This document shows, piece by piece, positions 46,952 to 56,736 of a stretch of 64,000 bases of DNA; positions within the stretch are counted from its first letter, which is position 1, and each line of letters starts with the position of its first letter. Under the pieces are notes generated by a model. It did not search any database and had not been told where the DNA came from. It saw only the letters and a list, made by a program, of their open reading frames with translations. The translations under genes and the position numbers were made by a program. Source of the DNA: Orbaceae bacterium ESL0727 (GTDB taxonomy: Bacteria; Pseudomonadota; Gammaproteobacteria; Enterobacterales; Orbaceae). The stretch is taken from NCBI GenBank assembly GCA_029433345.1, contig JAQTHY010000001.1, positions 744,001 to 808,000 on the forward strand, in the 5' to 3' direction.

Positions 46952-48322
46952 TTATTTGATAAACAACAGCATAGATTCAACATGCTTTGTTTGTGGAAAC
47001 ATATCTAACATAGCGAGCCGCGTAATTTTGTAGCCCGCATCAATTAATAATTTACTATCTCTCGCTAATGTGGCTGGATTACACGAAATATAGACAATTC
47101 GCGCGGGTAAAGCTTTTATAAGCGCGTTTATTACAGTAAATGCCCCGGTTCGGGAGGGATCTAATAGGACTTTGTTAATGAGTGGCATACGTTTTTGATG
47201 ATGACCGGATTGATCCTGTCGTAGCAAGTTATGCCATGTCGAAAATTGCTGATTATCGTCTAAATTACACGTTATAAAATTGGTTTTCGCACAGATTAAT
47301 TTCTGATTTAGAGTCGCATTTAATTGTGCTTTTGCCACTAAAGTGGTGACACCTTCAATCCCCGTGACGCTTTTACAGTGAGCGGCAATGGGGAGTGAAA
47401 AATTCCCCATTCCACAAAAGAGATCTAACACATTATCTGTTGGTTTGAGATCCAACCACTCAAGTGCGGTAGCAACCATTTTGTGGTTAATTTCACTGTT
47501 GACCTGAATAAAATCGAGTGGACTAAAAGTTAATTTAAATTGATCAATCGTATAGTAAGGATCCGTTTGCCCCACTAACGGTACTAGCGTGTCACCTTGT
47601 AGGTAAAATGCGATTTTTTGCTGCTCGGCGAACTGTTTTAGTCGGTTAATATCTTGCTCAGCCAGTGGTGTGGTATGACGCAAGATAGCCATTACACCAC
47701 TTTCGACTGCAATCAATTCAATATGACCTAACGCTTTTTTCTGACGAATATCTCGCAAACAGTGCTGTAATGGTATGAGTAAAGCATCGAGTTGTGGAAC
47801 TAAAACAGGGCACCGTTCGATATTAATAATTTGATTAGACGATGCTTTACGAAAGCCAATTGAGAGCTCGTTTTTTATCCAATAAATGGCTAATCTCGCT
47901 CGCCGACGGTAATGGTAAGGCGAACTTGCCACGATATGTGGTGTTGACCCGGTAATCTCACGCAAAGAAGAATTTGTCTCTTTTTGTAATAAATTAATCA
48001 GCGCGTTATATTTTGCTTGGTGTTGTAAATGCGGCGAAATATGCTGCATATCACATCCCCCACAAACCTGATAATAGTCACATTGCGGTTGCATTCGCTC
48101 AGGGCTACGTGTGTGATAGCGTACCACTTTCGCTTTAGCGTAATTTTTTTTCTCTTCAGTTAGAATAATATCTACCGTTTCGTTAGGTAACGCCGCTTTC
48201 ACAAAAATGGTTTTACCATTGAGATTGGCCACACCTTGTCCAAAGGCATCTAACGTATGCACAGTCACGGTTACCGATTGCGAGGATAATGATTTTTTAG
48301 GGGGTGTGTAGAAATTAACCAT
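46952..48322 (-). CDS. rlmD: 23S rRNA (uracil-1939-C5)-methyltransferase
   Basis: 456 aa. The N-terminal TRAM domain is followed by [4Fe-4S] Cys residues CDYYQVCGGCDMQH, then a SAM domain with NVLDLFCGMGNFSLP. The catalytic Cys is in VYISCNPATLARD near the C-terminus. It makes m5U1939. Confidence 0.95.
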   Translation of the reverse strand: MVNFYTPPKKSLSSQSVTVTVHTLDAFGQGVANLNGKTIFVKAALPNETVDIILTEEKKNYAKAKVVRYHTRSPERMQPQCDYYQVCGGCDMQHISPHLQHQAKYNALINLLQKETNSSLREITGSTPHIVASSPYHYRRRARLAIYWIKNELSIGFRKASSNQIINIERCPVLVPQLDALLIPLQHCLRDIRQKKALGHIELIAVESGVMAILRHTTPLAEQDINRLKQFAEQQKIAFYLQGDTLVPLVGQTDPYYTIDQFKLTFSPLDFIQVNSEINHKMVATALEWLDLKPTDNVLDLFCGMGNFSLPIAAHCKSVTGIEGVTTLVAKAQLNATLNQKLICAKTNFITCNLDDNQQFSTWHNLLRQDQSGHHQKRMPLINKVLLDPSRTGAFTVINALIKALPARIVYISCNPATLARDSKLLIDAGYKITRLAMLDMFPQTKHVESMLLFIK

Positions 48323-48360
48323 ATCTGTTATATATCATATTCTTCTAATTAAAACGCCAT

Positions 48361-48870
48361 CTATTTTACGGATGACAGTGGTTTGGCTATCTGTTTGCGT
48401 AATGCGGTTTCGACATGTTTGGGTACTAAACATGCCACATCGCCGCCATGATAAGCGACATCTTTCACAATTGTTGATGAAATAAAGCCCATTGCGATAG
48501 ATGGCATCAGGAAAATAGTATCAAGATCCGCCTTTAGCGTACGATTAATTTCGGCCAGTTGCCTTTCATATTCAAAATCATAAGTGGTGCGGACCCCACG
48601 GATAATCACTGTCGCGTCATGGCACTGGGCAAAGTCGGCCAGCAAATTCGTATACCCAAGCACCTCGACATTCGATAGGTGTGCTATTGCCGTTGTGGCT
48701 AAATCAATTCGCTCTGTTAAGGTAAATAGCGGTTTTTTATTGGGATTGTCAGCAACAGCAATAATTAGACGCGGAAACAATAAGGCAGCACGCGTAATTA
48801 AATCAATGTGCCCATTGGTGATGGGATCGAATGTTCCGGGGAAAACTGCAGTTAATGTTTTGTTTTGCAT
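48361..48870 (-). CDS. coaD: Pantetheine-phosphate adenylyltransferase
   Basis: 169 aa from the ATG at 48870 (MQNKTLTAVFPGTFDPITNGH); a GTG 13 codons upstream is possible but unlike the family. Nucleotidyltransferase motifs FPGTFDPITNGHIDL and IRGVRTTYDFEYERQLAEINR, and ISSTIVKDVA near the end. The next-to-last step of CoA synthesis. Divergent from waaG. Confidence 0.95.
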   Translation of the reverse strand: MQNKTLTAVFPGTFDPITNGHIDLITRAALLFPRLIIAVADNPNKKPLFTLTERIDLATTAIAHLSNVEVLGYTNLLADFAQCHDATVIIRGVRTTYDFEYERQLAEINRTLKADLDTIFLMPSIAMGFISSTIVKDVAYHGGDVACLVPKHVETALRKQIAKPLSSVK

Positions 48871-49132
48871 AATATCATTGCCGTTATTTCTTGCTGGCTC
48901 AAGGTGCACATCATACCGAATTTTAACTTGGATTGTTAGCTTAAGATTTATGGTTTCTCTCTTTCTTTAGCGACTATTTATCATAAGTGGTTATAAGGTG
49001 ATTTTATGTTGTGTGTATGATTTTTGAGAGTGAGGCGATTTGGCAGCTAGCTTGACAGGTCACGGCTATCACAATCTGTATTTTGCCTGGTAATCTGTAT
49101 ATAATAGCTTTTTGACTACCGAGGTGACTTAC

Positions 49133-50269
49133 ATGCAATTGGCATTTTGTATTTATAACTATTTCCCTTTTGGTGGTTTACAGCGTGATTTTTTGCAAAT
49201 TGCAAAAAACTGCCAAGCGCGTGGTCATCAAATTCGTATTTATGTGATGTCTTGGCAAGGTGAACGGCCAGCACAGATGGATATTGTGATGGTGCCACGA
49301 AAAGGATTGACTAATCATAGTCGTAATCAACATTATGCTAATTGGGTAACTAAACATTTACATGCCAATCCTGTCGATTTAGTGGTGGGTTTTAATAAGA
49401 TGCCGGGGCTCGATGTCTATTTTGCTGGCGATACCTGTTTTGCCGCAAAAGCGGCCAAGAAAGGCTTTTTCTATCGACATTCAAAGCGCTGTAAACACTA
49501 TTTAGCCTTTGAAGATGCCGTATTTAATTCCTATAGTCAAACGCAAATTATGGTGCTAACTAAGCAGCAAATTAACGATTTTAAGCACTATTATCAGACA
49601 GATACTGAACGTTTTTATCTTCTCCCCCCAGGTATTGCGCTTAATCGCAAATATCACCAACATGGTGATCATGACGCAGAAAACCGACGTCAGCTATTTA
49701 GAGAATCCAATCAGATTAAGCCTGATGATTTTGTTATCGTGCAAATTGGATCCGATTTTAAACGCAAAGGCGTTGATCGTAGTTTGCGCGCGATTGCTGC
49801 CTTGCCGCCACCGTTGCGTCGCAAAGTGGTCTATTTAGTGTTGGGGCAAGCCAATCCTGCGGCGTATCAAAAACTGGCCAAGCAGCTACATATTACCGAT
49901 CAGGTACGATTTTTTGCTGGTCGTAATGATGTGCCTGATTTTTTATTTGCGGCTGATTTATTGGTGCATCCCGCTCGCCAAGAAGCCGCCGGCATGGTAC
50001 TGGTCGAAGCACTAGCCGCAGGCGTACCGGTAATTGTTTCGGGTATTTCAGGGTACGCTTACCATATCAAAGAAGCCAATGCTGGCATTGTGTTATCTGA
50101 ACCTTATGATCAACACCAGCTAAATAGTGCGTTGCAACACGCCATCACGGATAAACCACTATTAGCCACGTGGCACCAAAATGCGATTAATTATGGTGAT
50201 CAGACGGATTTATATCATTTAGCCGATCGTGCGGCAGAGATTATTTTAGGTTGTGCTCATCATGAATGA
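49133..50269 (+). CDS. waaG: LPS core glucosyltransferase I
   Basis: 378 aa from the ATG at 49133, 8 bases after GAGGTG. GT4-family GT-B enzyme that adds the first glucose to heptose II of the LPS inner core. Typical N-terminus FCIYNYFPFGGLQRDFLQIAK, and the C-terminal catalytic E-x7-E segment HPARQEAAGMVLVEALAAGVPV. It overlaps waaP by 8 bases. Confidence 0.93.
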   Translation: MQLAFCIYNYFPFGGLQRDFLQIAKNCQARGHQIRIYVMSWQGERPAQMDIVMVPRKGLTNHSRNQHYANWVTKHLHANPVDLVVGFNKMPGLDVYFAGDTCFAAKAAKKGFFYRHSKRCKHYLAFEDAVFNSYSQTQIMVLTKQQINDFKHYYQTDTERFYLLPPGIALNRKYHQHGDHDAENRRQLFRESNQIKPDDFVIVQIGSDFKRKGVDRSLRAIAALPPPLRRKVVYLVLGQANPAAYQKLAKQLHITDQVRFFAGRNDVPDFLFAADLLVHPARQEAAGMVLVEALAAGVPVIVSGISGYAYHIKEANAGIVLSEPYDQHQLNSALQHAITDKPLLATWHQNAINYGDQTDLYHLADRAAEIILGCAHHE

Positions 50270-51110
50270 AATTGAACTAAAATCCCCCTTTGCAAAATAT
50301 TGGGAAAATAAAGATCCCTTTACCGAAGTTGAACAACTTGATGGTGAGATTTATCGTGCCGTCAAACAGCGTAAAACACTTAAATTTCAGCTTGGGCCAC
50401 AGTCCTATTTTATTAAAATCCATCGTGGTACGACTTTAAAAGAGATTATTAAAAACCTATTCGCCTTTCGTCAGCCAATATTAGATGCAAAACCCGAATG
50501 GAATGCGATCCACCGCTTACAACAAGTTGGCGTCAATACCATGAATGGACGCGCTTTTGGCCGTCAAGGATGGAGTCCATTGACACGCCGATCATTTATT
50601 ATAACCGAGGATCTAAAGGCAACGATTAGCTTGGAAGAGTTAACCGCGCATTGGCAGACTTTGCCACCTAATCCGGTATTCAAACGGGCATTAATCACCT
50701 ATTTAGCCAAGATGGTGGCTAAAATGCATGCGGCAGGGGTGAATCACCGTGACTGTTATTTATGTCACTTCCTTTTAGATGAGCAGTTTGCAAACTATCC
50801 TCGTCTAAAAGAGCAACAATCGGATGCTGCATTATTAGAATATTGTGCGAAAATCCAACTATTTGTGATTGATTTACACCGTGCGCAGATACGAACATCG
50901 GTGCCTAAACGTTGGCGTGATAAAGATTTAATCGGCCTCTATTTTTCATCCAGACAGATTGGGTTGACTCAGCGAGATATTTATCTGTTTTTAAAGACAT
51001 ATTTTAATAAACCGTTAGCAGCTGTTTTCCGAGATGAAAAACAGCTTATCGCTAATGCGGCGCGTAAAGCGGAACGTATTCGTCAACGGACGGAAAAATA
51101 TCATCTTTAA
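50262..51110 (+). CDS. waaP: LPS core heptose(I) kinase
   Basis: 282 aa from the ATG at 50262. Kinase-like fold: catalytic loop HRDCYLCHFLLD with Asp164, and metal-binding DLHRAQ with Asp204. It phosphorylates heptose I, important for outer-membrane stability. It is co-transcribed with waaG. The 220-bp spacer to the next gene shows no gene. Confidence 0.93.
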   Translation: MNEIELKSPFAKYWENKDPFTEVEQLDGEIYRAVKQRKTLKFQLGPQSYFIKIHRGTTLKEIIKNLFAFRQPILDAKPEWNAIHRLQQVGVNTMNGRAFGRQGWSPLTRRSFIITEDLKATISLEELTAHWQTLPPNPVFKRALITYLAKMVAKMHAAGVNHRDCYLCHFLLDEQFANYPRLKEQQSDAALLEYCAKIQLFVIDLHRAQIRTSVPKRWRDKDLIGLYFSSRQIGLTQRDIYLFLKTYFNKPLAAVFRDEKQLIANAARKAERIRQRTEKYHL

Positions 51111-51330
51111 CTCAGCATATTTTTTACTCTGCATGTTTTTAATTAAGCAGGTTATGCTTATGCCAAGTGCGATGAGCTGTGAATTTGCGCGTCCCAACTG
51201 CCAATAGGTCATTGGGTAAAACGGGATAGCAATCTGTCGCGCTGTGCATTGCAAAGATGCTAATTGCTGGAATCATTGCAGATAAGATGATGATTTTGCA
51301 AAATAACCGGTATTGATAATAGGGGCGAAT

Positions 51331-53007
51331 ATGTTTATTGAACATATTGATATTGTGGGATTTAAGGGAATCAACCAATTATCATTAACATTAAATGCGG
51401 ATTTTTGCACGCTAATTGGTGAGAATCGTTGGGGCCGATCCAGCTTAATTAATGCATTGATGCTATTTTCGTTAGATGAGCAGGCGTATCAGTTTGTTGA
51501 ATCTGATTTTTATCATGATGATGACCAGAAAGGGGGCAAACAGATCACAATTAACGCGACTTATTGTGAATCTACCCCGAATGAGCTCGATAACGACGTT
51601 TATCAACCATTATTAGCGGTTATGTATCGCTCTCAGCAAGATGGTAAACGGCGCATTACCTATCAAATATCGGCCGAAAAGTCCGATCATTTTATCAAAA
51701 ATGGACAAGTCATTACACGGCGTTTTTTTGTCGATGAACATGGTCAGCCTATTTCGTCGGCTTTGCATCGTGACGAACTGAATGATCAGCATGATGCCGA
51801 AAAAAGCATGATTGCCGCGCTGATTGGGCTCAATCCAGTCATGCGCTTAAGAAAGACCGTTAATACTGAAAATCTCCCTATTACCAATCAACCTTTATCA
51901 GACTACTACATTACCCAACTTTCGGCGCAATTGCGAACGCAGTCAATACAGGTGAGTAAAGAGGAGCTACACCGCGGGTTGCAGGCGGCAAGTTCATTGT
52001 TGGAATACTATTTTGCTGATCAAACACAACGTTACCATTACAAACAAATTGCTAAAAAAAGTAGCCCAAAAATCGAAGATTGGGATTCATTAGATCACAT
52101 TAATAATGTGTTAGAACATTTGGATGATCGTTATCTCCGTTCGGCATTATTAGGGATTTTTAGTGCCATTGTTGAGGCAAAAGGCACGTATAAATTATCC
52201 CCTCATGCAGTACCGATTTTAGTGTTAGAAGAACCGGAAAGTTTATTGCATCCCATCATTTTATCGGTGGGATTTCGGTTATTGAAAAACTTCCCAACGC
52301 AGAAAATTATTACCTCAAATTCCAGTGATTTGATCTCACTGTTTCCATTAGAAAGTATTTATCACCTGATCCGTTTGCCTGGGCAAATTGTGGCAAAACA
52401 TGTTGAGGCGAATTCGCTTAGTGTGGGGGATAGTCGCCGGATTTTATTTCACATTCTCTATCGCCATGCCTCGGCTATTTTTGCCCGTTGTTGGCTGTTG
52501 GTTGAAGGGGAAACCGAAGTGTGGTTACTGCGCGAATTGGCCGAATTGTGTGGTTACCATCTTAGTTCTGAAGGTATTCAGCTGATTGAATTTGCGCAAT
52601 GTGGCCTAAAACCACTGATTAAATATGCTGATCAAATGGGCATTCATTGGTATGTGATGACAGATGGTGATATTGCGGGTAAAAAATATGCCGATACCGT
52701 GCAAGCACTTAGTGCCAAATCGCAAGAACGGCATGATTATTTAACGGTATTACCGGCACGTGATATTGAGAATTTTCTGTTCAAACATGGATTTAACCAT
52801 GTTTATAAATTGACCGCCTATAACACAACTGATTATATCGATATGCCTGCGCATCGTATCATTCAAAAAGCGATTCATCGAAGTTCTAAACCTGATTTGG
52901 CGATTGCGATTTGTGACGATGCCAAATCACGTGGCATGAGCGCGGTTCCCCAGTTATTAAAAGAGATGTTTGCACATGTCATTAAGACAGCAAGAAGTTT
53001 ATTGTAA
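51331..53007 (+). CDS. ybjD: OLD-family ATPase/TOPRIM nuclease, YbjD-like, with altered Walker A
   Basis: 558 aa from the ATG at 51331, 6 bases after AGGGG. It resembles E. coli YbjD along its length: FIEHIDIVGFKGINQLSL, ILVLEEPESLLHPIILS (Walker B region), then a TOPRIM domain with VEGETE (391-396) and DGD (445-447) and the end RSSKPDLAI. The Walker A is GENRWGRSS with Arg36 (codon 51436-51438) where the family consensus GxxxxGK[ST] has Lys. This could weaken or change ATP hydrolysis. OLD nucleases are linked to DNA repair or phage defence; YbjD's role is not settled. Single gene. Confidence 0.85.
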   Translation: MFIEHIDIVGFKGINQLSLTLNADFCTLIGENRWGRSSLINALMLFSLDEQAYQFVESDFYHDDDQKGGKQITINATYCESTPNELDNDVYQPLLAVMYRSQQDGKRRITYQISAEKSDHFIKNGQVITRRFFVDEHGQPISSALHRDELNDQHDAEKSMIAALIGLNPVMRLRKTVNTENLPITNQPLSDYYITQLSAQLRTQSIQVSKEELHRGLQAASSLLEYYFADQTQRYHYKQIAKKSSPKIEDWDSLDHINNVLEHLDDRYLRSALLGIFSAIVEAKGTYKLSPHAVPILVLEEPESLLHPIILSVGFRLLKNFPTQKIITSNSSDLISLFPLESIYHLIRLPGQIVAKHVEANSLSVGDSRRILFHILYRHASAIFARCWLLVEGETEVWLLRELAELCGYHLSSEGIQLIEFAQCGLKPLIKYADQMGIHWYVMTDGDIAGKKYADTVQALSAKSQERHDYLTVLPARDIENFLFKHGFNHVYKLTAYNTTDYIDMPAHRIIQKAIHRSSKPDLAIAICDDAKSRGMSAVPQLLKEMFAHVIKTARSLL

Positions 53008-53023
53008 GCCGTGAATTTTATCT

Positions 53024-53060
53024 GGATGTTTCAGAACTATACTATGTTTATGTCAAAATG
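53024..53060 (+). repeat. Dispersed repeat, copy D
   Basis: GGATGTTTCAGA, seven variable bases, TATGTTTATGT, CAAAATG. It is in the convergent spacer between ybjD and ridA, 16 bases after the ybjD stop. Confidence 0.75.
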
Positions 53061-53091
53061 TTTATGCCAACATTTTTATATAAAATATTTT

Positions 53092-53216
53092 AGGTAAATT
53101 CATTGCTTAGGTGATGGGATTATGCTGGCTATTTTTCTATTTTATTAAAAATCATTTAGATATAAGAATCCTAAATAGTTTCAGCATTTACTTTATATTA
53201 ATATCTGAATTTACCT
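53092..53216. repeat. 125-bp AT-rich element with 11-bp terminal inverted repeats
   Basis: AGGTAAATTCA at the left end and TGAATTTACCT at the right end are perfect inverted repeats. No target duplication is visible and no open frame lies inside. It may be a miniature element, a folded RNA, or chance in AT-rich DNA. Confidence 0.4.
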
Positions 53217-53306
53217 GATACCAATTACCTTATGTTAACGGAGATAGCTTGATTATTGGTTATTAGGGTGATCAATGATGTATCACCGATCACCACAATC
53301 ATACCG

Positions 53307-53690
53307 CTATTTGGCAGCAATCACTTCGATTTCGATTTTAGCATCTTTGGGAATTCTGGCGACTTGGATACAGGAACGTGCTGGGAAAGGGGCGTTATGG
53401 TGTTTGAAAAAGGCTTCATAAACAGCGTTCACGGCAGCAAAATCATTGATATCAGCCAAGAAAATAGTCGTTTTGACAATATGACCAATCTGATAACCTG
53501 CTGCGGTGACAATCGCAACGGCGTTGTTTAAGCACTGCTCTGTTTGTGCTTTGATGTCGCTTGGCATTTTACCGGTACTTGGCTCAAGCGGAATCTGGCC
53601 TGAAGCAAATAGGATATTGCCTAAATCCATGCCTTGCACGTAAGGTCCAATTGCGTATGGGGCTTTATCGGTATTAATTATTTTTGCCAT
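53307..53690 (-). CDS. ridA: Reactive imine/enamine deaminase RidA
   Basis: 127 aa, full length. It hydrolyses 2-aminoacrylate and other enamines from PLP enzymes. YjgF-family motifs are FASGQIPLEPSTGKM, VKTTIFLADINDF and the active-site Arg in PARSCIQVARIPKDAKIEIE. GGAGA lies before the ATG. An inverted repeat GGTGATC/GATCACC (53267-53294) follows the gene. Confidence 0.95.
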   Translation of the reverse strand: MAKIINTDKAPYAIGPYVQGMDLGNILFASGQIPLEPSTGKMPSDIKAQTEQCLNNAVAIVTAAGYQIGHIVKTTIFLADINDFAAVNAVYEAFFKHHNAPFPARSCIQVARIPKDAKIEIEVIAAK

Positions 53691-54052
53691 GTGATGTTTC
53701 TCCTTATGTTATCTCTGCATTCTGTAATTGATAGGTAAGGCAAATATAGTAAACGATCCTTCTGGTCGGGAGCGCGGCAAAAAATGCGATAGGGTGATAT
53801 TTGTGCCGATGATCATCCGTTAATGGTCATCAGTGAATCAGCATCAATAAACGCCTTACTGTTAAAAATGCACAGTTCGCAAGCGCATGCTTACCCCTCT
53901 GAATTGCCAATCAACTATTCGCTCAATTATTTGCTCAAGTATCGGCGATATTATTATCCGATATATTCAAGTCATAACCGTGAATATCATGGGATATAGG
54001 GTAATTTTCTGCTATGATAACCGCAACTATATTTCCAATATTGAGAGTTATT

Positions 54053-55420
54053 ATGTTTGAGAATTTAACCGATCGTTTATCGCAGACATTTCGTAATATT
54101 AGTGGCCGTGGCCGCTTAAGTGAAGACAATATTAAAGAAGCGCTACGCGATGTGCGGATGGCACTATTAGAAGCGGATGTTGCTTTACCTGTTGTTCGCG
54201 AGTTTATTAATCAAGTGAAAGAGAAGGCAATTGGTCTGGATGTCAATAGAAGCTTAACCCCAGGCCAAGAGTTTATTAAGATTGTCCAACAAGAACTGAC
54301 TCATGCGATGGGCGAGGTCAATAGTACCCTAAATTTAGCCACTCAGCCACCTGCGGTCATTTTAATGGCTGGCCTACAAGGTGCCGGGAAGACAACGAGC
54401 GTTGCTAAACTGGCTAAGTTTTTAAAAGAAAAGCAAAAAAAGAAAGTTTTGGTGGTGTCGGCTGACGTGTATCGTCCTGCGGCGATTAAGCAGTTGGAAA
54501 CATTAGCGAATGCGATCGATGTGGCATTTTTCCCTTCGGCGATTAATGAAAAACCAGTTGATATCGTCAATAAAGCGATCTCACATGCAAAATTGCAATT
54601 TTTCGATGTGTTACTTGTCGATACAGCAGGGCGTTTGCATGTTGATAATAGCATGATGGACGAAATTAAAGCACTACATCAAGCGGTTAATCCGATTGAA
54701 ACGCTGTTTGTTGTCGATGCGATGACCGGGCAAGATGCCGCGAATACCGCGAAAGCCTTTAATGAAGCTTTACCCTTAACGGGCGTGATTTTGACTAAAG
54801 TCGACGGGGATGCGCGTGGTGGTGCGGCATTGTCGATTCGGCAAATCACTGGTAAACCGATTAAGTTTTTAGGGATGGGCGAAAAGACAGATGCGCTAGA
54901 ACCTTTTTACCCTGATCGTATTGCCTCACGCATTTTGGGTATGGGTGATGTGCTGTCATTGATTGAAGAACTCCAAAGTAATGTTGATCGTGAAAAAGCA
55001 GAGAAAATTGCCAAAAAACTAAAAAAAGGTGATAAATTTGATTTTAATGATTTCCAAGATCAGCTTAAACAGATGCGTAATATGGGCGGCATGGGGGCAA
55101 TGTTAGCCAAATTACCGGGTGCAGGTCAGTTACCCGAACATATCAAAGCGCAAATGGATGATAAAATCACGGTTAAGATGGAAGCCATTATTGGCTCAAT
55201 GACATTAAAAGAGCGTGCTAATCCAGAAATTATCAAAGGATCACGTAAACGCCGTATCGCGTTAGGATCGGGTACACAAGTACAAGACGTCAATAAACTG
55301 CTCAAACAGTTTGAAGAGATGCAAAAAATGATGAAGAAAATGCGTGGTGGTGGCATGATGAAAATGATGCGCCAAATGCAAGGCTTGATGGGTGGCGGTA
55401 TGAAGTTACCGCGACGATAA
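54053..55420 (+). CDS. ffh: Signal recognition particle protein Ffh
   Basis: 455 aa from the ATG at 54053 (MFENLTDRL) with GAGAG just before; a frame start at 54014 is less likely. N domain, G domain (GLQGAGKTTSVAKLA, DVYRPAAIKQL, DTAGRLH, TKVDGDARGG), then a Met-rich M domain (MQKMMKKMRGGGMMKMMRQMQGLMGGGM) that binds signal peptides and 4.5S RNA. It works with FtsY, also in this window. Confidence 0.97.
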   Translation: MFENLTDRLSQTFRNISGRGRLSEDNIKEALRDVRMALLEADVALPVVREFINQVKEKAIGLDVNRSLTPGQEFIKIVQQELTHAMGEVNSTLNLATQPPAVILMAGLQGAGKTTSVAKLAKFLKEKQKKKVLVVSADVYRPAAIKQLETLANAIDVAFFPSAINEKPVDIVNKAISHAKLQFFDVLLVDTAGRLHVDNSMMDEIKALHQAVNPIETLFVVDAMTGQDAANTAKAFNEALPLTGVILTKVDGDARGGAALSIRQITGKPIKFLGMGEKTDALEPFYPDRIASRILGMGDVLSLIEELQSNVDREKAEKIAKKLKKGDKFDFNDFQDQLKQMRNMGGMGAMLAKLPGAGQLPEHIKAQMDDKITVKMEAIIGSMTLKERANPEIIKGSRKRRIALGSGTQVQDVNKLLKQFEEMQKMMKKMRGGGMMKMMRQMQGLMGGGMKLPRR

Positions 55421-55457
55421 GGTTATCTATACACATTTGACTGGCTGGTGAGTCTCC

Positions 55458-55505
55458 ATTCTTTGGCTGTAAACGGGCTGTTGATTACGCAAACAGCCAA
55501 AGAAT
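55458..55505. other. 13-bp perfect inverted repeat after ffh
   Basis: ATTCTTTGGCTGT and ACAGCCAAAGAAT flank a 22-base loop, between ffh and the ABC importer genes. There is no T-tract after it, so it could be an atypical ffh terminator or a leader structure of the importer operon. Confidence 0.6.
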
Positions 55506-55654
55506 CATAGGGCGATCACTGATAAAAATCCACTTTATGGCATCTCGTTGATGATAGTCGACGGAATAAATCAAACTCTTACAGGTATATGAATATGTTT
55601 ATCTTCTCTTCTATACACTATTTTTTTAAGCAACAGCTATTAACAAAACAGGCG

Positions 55655-56662
55655 ATGAAAAAATCGTTGCTTAGGCAATCGATGTTGCATGTGATGGCAT
55701 TGAGTTTGCTGACGAGCGTGCCTTTTACGTCGTTTGCCGATAATCAAGCGGCTGATAATAATACGGCGCCTAAATTTGTCGCGATTACAGCAATTGTTGA
55801 ACACCCAGCGTTAGATAATATACGTAAAGGGGTGGAAGATGAATTAAAGGACAATGGTTATATTGCTGGTGAAAATCTAAAATTGCAATTTCAAAGTGCA
55901 CAAGGCAGTAGCGCCAATGCGGCACAGATTGCTAAACAGTTTGTGGCGAGCAAACCCGATGTGATTGTTGGGATCGCAACACCCAGTTCGCAAGCGCTAG
56001 CGGCAACAACCAAAACTATTCCGATTGTTTTTACAGGTGTGACTGATCCGATTGCGGCAAAATTGACCACCAGTTGGCAAGCGTCGAAAACCAATATTAC
56101 CGGTGTGTCTGATGCGGTATCTTTAGATAAACAGATTGATAATATGTTGAAAATCAAACCGAGTATGAAAACAGTTGGTTATGTTTACAGTCCAAGCGAA
56201 ATTAATTCCACTATCGTACTGAAAGAGTTACAAACTGCATTAGCTAAACGCAATCTCAATATTATCGCGGTACCTGCACAACGCACCTCTGATATCCCAA
56301 CGGCGGCTAAGAGCCTCAAAGGTAAAGTGGATCTGATCTATACCGCTACAGACAATAATGTTATCTCGGCTTATGAATCGTTGGTAAAAGTTGCGAATGA
56401 AAGCAAAATCCCTTTGATTGCGACCGATCCTGAATCTACCTCGCGCGGTGCAGTTGCGGCATTAGGCATGAGCTATTATGATCTTGGTCGCCAATCCGGT
56501 AAGATTGTGATTCGTATTTTAAAAGGTGAAAAACCGGGCGATATTCCACCCGAAATAGGTAATATAATGCGCCTAATTATCAATACAAAAGCTGCCGAAC
56601 GTCAAGGCGTGGTGTTGTCTGATGAAGTGTTAAAATCAGCAGCGGAAGTTATTGAAAAATAA
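55655..56662 (+). CDS. ABC transporter substrate-binding protein, TrpX-type
   Basis: 335 aa from the ATG at 55655 (MKKSLLRQ), giving a normal signal peptide cleaved near SFA/DN; upstream ATGs at 55589 and 55595 would add 20-22 residues ahead of it. The mature part is the periplasmic-binding domain of the ABC_sub_bind group (AITAIVEHPALDNIRKGVEDEL, KPDVIVGIATPSSQAL, IVFTGVTDPIAAKL). In Firmicutes such systems (TrpXYZ) are predicted tryptophan importers; the substrate here is unknown. Confidence 0.85.
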   Translation: MKKSLLRQSMLHVMALSLLTSVPFTSFADNQAADNNTAPKFVAITAIVEHPALDNIRKGVEDELKDNGYIAGENLKLQFQSAQGSSANAAQIAKQFVASKPDVIVGIATPSSQALAATTKTIPIVFTGVTDPIAAKLTTSWQASKTNITGVSDAVSLDKQIDNMLKIKPSMKTVGYVYSPSEINSTIVLKELQTALAKRNLNIIAVPAQRTSDIPTAAKSLKGKVDLIYTATDNNVISAYESLVKVANESKIPLIATDPESTSRGAVAALGMSYYDLGRQSGKIVIRILKGEKPGDIPPEIGNIMRLIINTKAAERQGVVLSDEVLKSAAEVIEK

Positions 56663-56736
56663 AGTAAATTTATTTATTTGACGTATTATCAAATAGTTAT
56701 GATAGTACACCCTTTTATTTATCATGGATTGTTTAC

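Noticed and set aside
56675-56695. TATTTGA/TCAAATA between the binding-protein and permease genes as an FNR site or terminator
   Set aside because: The half-site spacing is wrong for FNR, and the stem is short and AT-only without a T-tract.
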